A DNA stretch of 64,000 nucleotides from Gammaproteobacteria bacterium (GTDB taxonomy: Bacteria; Pseudomonadota; Gammaproteobacteria; Xanthomonadales; Wenzhouxiangellaceae), in NCBI GenBank assembly GCA_003567685.1, contig PWYW01000028.1, positions 1 to 64,000 of the forward strand. Direction: 5' to 3'. A program made the position numbers and the translations under genes. A model generated the notes under the pieces. It worked only from the letters and a program-made list of their open reading frames with translations. It made no database searches and had not been told where the DNA came from. Below are positions 58,217 to 64,000 of this stretch, in pieces. The stretch's first letter is position 1. Each line of letters begins with the position of its first letter.

Positions 58217-59824
58217 TTACATGCGGAAAATGCCAAAACGGCCCGGTTCCACCGGCGCGTTGGCCGCGGTGGCCAGCGCCAGTCCGAGCACTCGCCGGGT
58301 ATCGGCCGGATCGATGACGCCGTCGTCCCAAAGCCGGGCACTGGCGTAATAAGGATGCCCCTGGGTTTCGTACTGGTCGCGAATGGGTGCCTTGAAGGCT
58401 TCTTCCTCATCGGCCGGCCAGTCTTCGCCGCGCGCGGACATGGCGTCACGGCGCACCGTGGCCAGAACGTTGGCGGCCTGCTCCCCGCCCATGACGGAGA
58501 TGCGGGCATTCGGCCAGGTCCACAAAAAGCGCGGCTGGTAGCCGCGACCGCACATGGCGTAGTTGCCGGCGCCGAAGGAGCCACCAATGATGACGGTGAA
58601 CTTGGGCACGTGCGAACAGGCCACGGCGGTGACCATCTTGGCGCCGTCCTTGGCAATGCCGGCTTGTTCGTATTTCTTGCCAACCATAAAGCCGGTGATG
58701 TTCTGCAGGAACAACAGCGGAATGTTGCGCTGGTTGCACAACTGAATGAAGTGCGCGCCTTTCAGCGCCGATTCCGAGAACAGGATGCCGTTGTTGGCGA
58801 CGATGCCGACCGGGTAGCCATGAATGCGGGCGAAGCCGCAAACCAGGGTGGTGCCGTAGCGGGCCTTGAACTCGGTGAATTCCGAGCCGTCGACCAGCCG
58901 GGCGATGATTTCGCGCACGTCAAAGGGGTAGCGCGTGTCGGTCGGCAGGATGCCGTAGATGTCCTCGATCGGGTAGGCCGGTGGCTGGGGGTCTGCATCG
59001 GGTTGAACAGCAGCGGCCGGGCGGTTCAGGTTGGCGACCAATTCGCGGGCGATGGCCAGGGCATGGGTGTCGTTTTCGGCGAAGTGGTCGGCCACGCCCG
59101 ACAGGCGGGTATGGGTATCGGCACCGCCCAGGGTTTCGGCGTCCACTTCTTCGCCAGTAGCCGCCTTGACCAGCGGCGGACCGCCGAGGAAGATCGTGCC
59201 CTGTTCGCGCACGATAATGGCTTCATCACACATCGCTGGCACGTAGGCACCGCCGGCCGTGCACGAGCCCATGACCACGGCAATCTGGGGAATATTCAAC
59301 GCCGACAGGCGAGCCTGGTTGTAGAAGATCCGGCCAAAGTGGTCGCGATCGGGGAAGACTTCATCCTGCATTGGCAGAAAAGCGCCGCCTGAGTCCACCA
59401 GGTACAGGCAGGGCAGGTGGTTTTCGAGGGCGATTTCCTGGGCCCGCAGATGCTTTTTGACGGTCAACGGATAGTAAGTGCCGCCCTTGACCGTGGCATC
59501 GTTGGCGACCACCATGCACTCGATGCCGGCAACGCGACCAACGCCGGCAATGACCCCCGCGCCCGGTGCGTTATCGCCGTACAGGCCGAAGGCGGCCATC
59601 GGGGCCACTTCAAGAAATGCGCTGCCGGGGTCGAGCAGGGTGCGGACGCGTTCTCGGGGTAACAGTTTCCCGCGGTCGAGGTGCTTCTGGCGGGCCCGCT
59701 CCGGACCGCCCTGGGCGATCTGGTTCAGCCGGCTTCGCAGGTCATCGGCGAGCTGCCGATGGTGGTGGGATCGGTCGAGAAAATCCGCATCCTTGCGGTT
59801 GATCTGGGTGTCTAGCTGGGGCAT
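58217..59824 (-). CDS. liuB: Carboxyltransferase beta subunit (methylcrotonoyl-CoA carboxylase type)
   Basis: [89 protein letters not shown]. Confidence 0.93.
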   Translation of the reverse strand: MPQLDTQINRKDADFLDRSHHHRQLADDLRSRLNQIAQGGPERARQKHLDRGKLLPRERVRTLLDPGSAFLEVAPMAAFGLYGDNAPGAGVIAGVGRVAGIECMVVANDATVKGGTYYPLTVKKHLRAQEIALENHLPCLYLVDSGGAFLPMQDEVFPDRDHFGRIFYNQARLSALNIPQIAVVMGSCTAGGAYVPAMCDEAIIVREQGTIFLGGPPLVKAATGEEVDAETLGGADTHTRLSGVADHFAENDTHALAIARELVANLNRPAAAVQPDADPQPPAYPIEDIYGILPTDTRYPFDVREIIARLVDGSEFTEFKARYGTTLVCGFARIHGYPVGIVANNGILFSESALKGAHFIQLCNQRNIPLLFLQNITGFMVGKKYEQAGIAKDGAKMVTAVACSHVPKFTVIIGGSFGAGNYAMCGRGYQPRFLWTWPNARISVMGGEQAANVLATVRRDAMSARGEDWPADEEEAFKAPIRDQYETQGHPYYASARLWDDGVIDPADTRRVLGLALATAANAPVEPGRFGIFRM

Positions 59825-59914
59825 GGTCTTCCCGTCAGCGGTCAAATTTCCCATTGTACCTTGTGGGCTGTGTCGCGGCAGATTGACCCAGAGCACACAA
59901 AGCAGTGCATTGGC

Positions 59915-59944
59915 TTGCCCCGCCGCTGAAAAAGCCGCTATAAT
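59915..59944 (+). promoter_or_regulatory. rpsO promoter candidate
   Basis: TTGCCC (59915-59920), 18-nt spacer, TATAAT (59939-59944). Confidence 0.5.
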
Positions 59945-60091
59945 TGCCTGCTTAATGTATGCAAGGCGATCGGGGCTTTTACACAAAGCCCGACTTGACC
60001 GAGCTTCCACCAGCGAGTGGCAGCGAGGCGCCAAGGGGGTTTTCTGAAAAAGCCCGGTCGCTAGAAACCAGTTAACGGAGTTGTTGGAAAC

Positions 60092-60361
60092 ATGTCATTG
60101 ACGGCAGAAAACAAGCAGCAGGTAGTCAAGGAATACCAGCTTTCAGAAGGCGATACGGGCTCTCCCGAAGTGCAAGTTGCGTTGCTTACCGCGCGCATCC
60201 AGGACTTGCAGTCCCACTTTGCGGATCACAAGAAAGATCATCACTCCCGTCGCGGCCTGCTCAAGCTGGTCAACCAGCGTCGTTCACTGCTTGACTATGT
60301 CAAGAAGAAAGACGTGCAGCGTTACCGCAACCTGATCGAGCGTCTGGGTCTGCGTCGTTAA
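60092..60361 (+). CDS. rpsO: 30S ribosomal protein S15
   Basis: [72 protein letters not shown]. Confidence 0.98.
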   Translation: MSLTAENKQQVVKEYQLSEGDTGSPEVQVALLTARIQDLQSHFADHKKDHHSRRGLLKLVNQRRSLLDYVKKKDVQRYRNLIERLGLRR

Positions 60362-60391
60362 GATTTCGGACGTCCAGATCGCATGAATACG

Positions 60392-60428
60392 AACACCCCG
60401 GCGGCCGTGTGCTGTTCCGGGGTGTTTT
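60392..60428 (+). terminator. Rho-independent-type hairpin between rpsO and pnp
   Basis: AACACCCCGG (60392-60401) / CCGGGGTGTT (60417-60426) followed by TT. Confidence 0.7.
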
Positions 60429-60475
60429 GTATTGCCAAAAGGCAAATTGAAATTCGTTACGTGGAGTGAGATAAA

Positions 60476-62572
60476 GTGAATAAGATGAGCAAGACTTTCA
60501 AGTTCGGCGAGCACGATGTGCTGCTCGAAACCGGACACATTGCCCGCCAGGCCGATGGTGCCGTGCTGGTAACCATGGCCGATACCGTTGTGCTCGTCAC
60601 CGCGGTGGCCCGCAAGGAAGTCAAGCCGGGCCAGGGCTTTTTCCCCCTGACCGTCAACTACCAGGAAAAATTCTATTCGGCCGGCCGCATCCCGGGCGGT
60701 TTCTTCAAGCGTGAGGGTCGCCCCACCGAGAAGGAAACCCTCACCTCGCGCCTGATCGACCGTCCGATTCGCCCGCTGTTCCCGAACGGCTTCATGAACG
60801 AAGTCCAGGTGATCGCCACGGTGATGTCGTCCAACCCGGAAGTCGATGGCGACATCCCGGCCCTGATCGGCGCGTCAGCTGCTCTGATGCTGGCCGGCGT
60901 GCCGTTCCAGGGCCCGATTGGCGCGTCTCGAGTTGGCTTCATCGACGGCAACTACGTGCTCAACCCCACCCAGGCCCAGCTGGCTGAATCGCGCCTGGAC
61001 CTGGTCGTGGCCGGCACCTCGAACGCCGTGCTGATGGTGGAATCCGAAGCCGACCTTCTGACCGAAGATGAAATGCTCGGCGCAGTCAACTTCGGCCACG
61101 AACAAATGCAGGTTGCCATCAAGGCCATCGAAGAACTGGCTGCCGAAGCCGGCAAGCCGAAGTGGGACTGGCAGGCACCGGCCAAGCCGGAAGGCCTGTT
61201 CGAAAAAGTCGAGCAGATTGCCAAGGCCGGTCTGGTCGATGCTTACCAGCACACAGAGAAAGCCGTGCGCCGCGAAGCCGTTGGCCAGGTGCGCCAGCAG
61301 CTGGTTGACCAGCTGTGCCCGGAAGGCGACGAGTCAAATCACTTGATCGACGAGGTCAAGGACGCCTTCGGCAAGCTGGAAAAGAACCTGGTTCGCGACC
61401 GCATCCTGTCGGGTCAGCCGCGCATCGACGGTCGCAACCTGACCACCGTTCGCCCGCTGGACATGCAGGTTGGTGTGTTCCCGCGTACGCATGGTTCGGC
61501 CATCTTTACCCGCGGTGAAACGCAGGCCATGGTCATCACCACGCTGGGTACCGGCCGCGACGCGCAGATCATCGACGCGATCGAAGGCGAGTACAAAGAC
61601 CAGTTCATGCTGCACTACAACTTCCCGCCGTTCTGCGTCGGTGAGACCAACCACATGCTGGCCCCGAAGCGTCGCGAGATCGGTCACGGTCGACTGGCCA
61701 AGCGGGCCCTGATGGCCGTAGTGCCGAAGAACGAAGAGTTCCCGTACGTGGTTCGCCTGGTCTCGGAAATCACCGAATCGAACGGCTCCAGCTCGATGGC
61801 CTCGGTTTGCGGTGGCTCGCTGGCGCTGATGGATGCCGGTGTGCCGATCAAGGCGCCGGTGGCCGGCATTGCCATGGGCCTGATCAAGGACGGTGATCGC
61901 TTTGCCGTTCTGACCGACATCCTGGGTGATGAAGACCACCTCGGCGACATGGACTTCAAGGTGGCTGGCACCGAAGAAGGCGTCACCGCGCTGCAGATGG
62001 ACATCAAGATTGACGGCATCACTGGCGAAATCATGCGCGTCGCGCTGGCCCAGGCCAACGATGCCCGTCGCCACATCCTGTCGCAGATGAACGACGTCAT
62101 TAACACCCCGCGCGAGGAAATGAGCCAGTACGCGCCGCGGTTGTTCACCATGAAGGTGCACCCGGACAAGATCCGCGACGTGATCGGCAAGGGCGGTTCC
62201 ACGATCCGCGCCATCACCGAGGAAACCGGCACGACGATCGACATTCAGGACGACGGTACCGTCACCATTGCTTCGGTCAACCAGGCGGCTGCTGATGCCG
62301 CCCGCAAACGCATCGAGCAGATCACCGCCGATGTCGAAGTGGGTGCGGTTTATGAAGGCACGGTCACCAAGATCATGAACTTTGGTGCCTTTGTCACCAT
62401 CCTGCCCGGCAAGGACGGTCTGGTTCATATCTCCCAGATCTCCGACCAACGCGTCGAGAACGTCACCGACGAGCTGGCCGAAGGCGACAAGGTCAAGGTC
62501 AAAGTGCTGGAAGTTGACAAGCAGGGTCGTATTCGTCTGAGCATGAAAGCGCTCAACGAAAGCCAGGATTGA
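60476..62572 (+). CDS. pnp: Polyribonucleotide nucleotidyltransferase
   Basis: [33 protein letters not shown]; two RNase PH domains; KH ([29 protein letters not shown]) and S1 domains. Confidence 0.98.
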   Translation: MNKMSKTFKFGEHDVLLETGHIARQADGAVLVTMADTVVLVTAVARKEVKPGQGFFPLTVNYQEKFYSAGRIPGGFFKREGRPTEKETLTSRLIDRPIRPLFPNGFMNEVQVIATVMSSNPEVDGDIPALIGASAALMLAGVPFQGPIGASRVGFIDGNYVLNPTQAQLAESRLDLVVAGTSNAVLMVESEADLLTEDEMLGAVNFGHEQMQVAIKAIEELAAEAGKPKWDWQAPAKPEGLFEKVEQIAKAGLVDAYQHTEKAVRREAVGQVRQQLVDQLCPEGDESNHLIDEVKDAFGKLEKNLVRDRILSGQPRIDGRNLTTVRPLDMQVGVFPRTHGSAIFTRGETQAMVITTLGTGRDAQIIDAIEGEYKDQFMLHYNFPPFCVGETNHMLAPKRREIGHGRLAKRALMAVVPKNEEFPYVVRLVSEITESNGSSSMASVCGGSLALMDAGVPIKAPVAGIAMGLIKDGDRFAVLTDILGDEDHLGDMDFKVAGTEEGVTALQMDIKIDGITGEIMRVALAQANDARRHILSQMNDVINTPREEMSQYAPRLFTMKVHPDKIRDVIGKGGSTIRAITEETGTTIDIQDDGTVTIASVNQAAADAARKRIEQITADVEVGAVYEGTVTKIMNFGAFVTILPGKDGLVHISQISDQRVENVTDELAEGDKVKVKVLEVDKQGRIRLSMKALNESQD

Positions 62573-62589
62573 TCCAGGGTCTGACCCAG

Positions 62590-62622
62590 AACGGCCGCTC
62601 GTTCATCGAGCGGCCGTTTTTT
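62590..62622 (+). terminator. Rho-independent terminator of pnp
   Basis: AACGGCCGCTCG-TTCAT-CGAGCGGCCGTT followed by T-tract. Confidence 0.92.
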
Positions 62623-62662
62623 ATGGCGGTCGCGTTGAATCAAGCTGGGCTGCCGGCAGCGT

Positions 62663-63073
62663 GTGGATGAAAAGGAGTTGTCAGAGATGATTCTTCAGAT
62701 ACCGGTTTCGGCCGGCGAACTGATCGACAAGATCACCATTCTGGAAATCAAGGCCGAGCGGATCACCGCGCCGGACAAGCTTGAAAACGTGCGCCGTGAA
62801 CTGAGCGAGTTGCAGGCGGTCATTAATGACCGGGTGCCGGGTTCGGCGGCGCTGGATGCGCTGAAGGTAGAGCTCAAGCGCATCAACGAGGCGCTCTGGG
62901 TCATCGAGGACGACATCCGCGACTGCGAGCGCAGCGGCGAGTTTGGCGAGCCGTTCGTCAAGTTGGCCCGCGCGGTGTACATCACCAACGACCGCCGGGC
63001 GGCGCTCAAGCGCGAAATCAACCAGTTGCTCGGTTCGACGCTGGTTGAAGAGAAGTCTTACCAGGCCTATTGA
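62663..63073 (+). CDS. DUF6165-like small coiled-coil protein
   Basis: MILQIPVSAGELIDKITILEIKAERITAPDKLENVRRELSEL...LWVIEDDIRDCER...ARAVYITNDRRAALKREIN. Confidence 0.75.
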   Translation: MDEKELSEMILQIPVSAGELIDKITILEIKAERITAPDKLENVRRELSELQAVINDRVPGSAALDALKVELKRINEALWVIEDDIRDCERSGEFGEPFVKLARAVYITNDRRAALKREINQLLGSTLVEEKSYQAY

Positions 63074-63150
63074 TAAGCAGTTGGCTGCCCAGGCCGTGAT
63101 GGCGCACGGGCTTGTTATACTTTCGTTAATTTCTTGAGTTGGGGTTGACC

Positions 63151-64000
63151 ATGATTGTTCGAGGAACCTGCCTGTCGGCACTGATCGCGGTATCGGGACT
63201 TGTTGCCGCGCAAACCACGCCCGATGCCGACGAGCCGCGCGCGATGTCGCAATCGCCCACCATGCACTTTATTGGCGATCGCTATCGCATTGGCGTTGGC
63301 ATTGATACTGAATTCGACGTGATCGGTGAATTCCAGGCCTCGATCCATGAGGCCCACGATCGAGCCTTGATCGGGGAGGGCTGGTTGGGCCGCAAGGGTG
63401 CCGGCGGCCTCAAGATGAACTATCACTGGGTGTTTGGTACCACCGAAGAGATGGGTGAAACCGGCCCGGTGATTACCGATGGACGCGTTGCCAAACTGTT
63501 TGTTGCTGCCGACCAGAACCAGTTCGATGACCGCAAGCTTACCCTCGGCGGTGGCTACGAGAACGAAGACTGGTTCATGGGTCTTTATGGCATGCGTGCG
63601 CTGACCTCGGAGCGTTTGGTCAATCGGGCCATCAGCCTCGACGAGATCCTGGTTTCGGGCCAGATCGACGGTCGCGACTTTACCCGCCTGGATACGCTCG
63701 AGCGCATTACCGAAATCTTTGAAGAACCCTATAGCTGGGGCGTTGGTCTGCGGGCCGGTCGCTATTTTGATCGCCGCCTGCTTCGCCTGAACGCGGGGCT
63801 CGACTACGAAAGCGGTGATTACAACAGTTCACAGTTGACCGCCTCGGTTTCGCTCGACCGGCAGTTTGCCAACACGCCGCACAGTTTGTCGCTGCGCACT
63901 GGCTTCCTGCGCAAGGGCGGCGATTTTGTCGATGATCGAAACGACTGGCGGGCCTCTCTGGTTTATGGCTACAGCTTCGGGCGATCACACCAGCCGGCCC
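63151..64000 (+). CDS. Exported, outer-membrane-type protein, 3' end outside the window (partial)
   Basis: ATG at 63151, signal peptide MIVRGTCLSALIAVSGLVAAQ, frame open to the right edge (absent from the ORF track because no stop). Alternating beta-strand-like text (WGVGLRAGRYFDRRLLRLNAGLDYES). Confidence 0.7.
   Translation, partial: MIVRGTCLSALIAVSGLVAAQTTPDADEPRAMSQSPTMHFIGDRYRIGVGIDTEFDVIGEFQASIHEAHDRALIGEGWLGRKGAGGLKMNYHWVFGTTEEMGETGPVITDGRVAKLFVAADQNQFDDRKLTLGGGYENEDWFMGLYGMRALTSERLVNRAISLDEILVSGQIDGRDFTRLDTLERITEIFEEPYSWGVGLRAGRYFDRRLLRLNAGLDYESGDYNSSQLTASVSLDRQFANTPHSLSLRTGFLRKGGDFVDDRNDWRASLVYGYSFGRSHQPA

Overview
A 64 kb window of a GC-rich, densely coding bacterial chromosome. Gene content and synteny (ygfB-pepP-ubiH-visC / zapA-6S RNA-fau, rpsO-pnp, liuBCD, gltBD) suggest a gammaproteobacterium; that placement is inference. 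The left ~8.3 kb is an accessory island. It holds the 3' part of a DNA methyltransferase gene cut by the window edge and four different toxin-antitoxin modules: a HigB-HigA-SecB-like toxin-antitoxin-chaperone (TAC) operon followed by an uncharacterised 402-aa ORF, a BrnT-like/CopG-like pair, HipBA, and an AbrB-Doc pair. The rest is mostly housekeeping: TonB receptor, Ser/Thr kinase, glutamate synthase, VKOR-thioredoxin fusion, M14 and S9 peptidases, dapA, YceI/cytochrome b561, ung, ubiquinone hydroxylases, 6S RNA, rpiA, dusA, a PhoPQ-like system, mazG, tRNA-Lys, parC, leucine degradation genes, rpsO and pnp. The best leads are: (1) the TAC operon with its possible fourth gene; (2) the cluster of TA modules; (3) a diverged ~535-bp non-coding element in two copies (~29.25-29.79 kb and ~34.0-34.54 kb), built from two long hairpins with ~37-39-nt arms; (4) a BLUF photoreceptor with a predicted C-terminal membrane anchor; (5) an in-frame palindromic repeat inside the methyltransferase gene. 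All calls come from reading the sequence; no database search was run.
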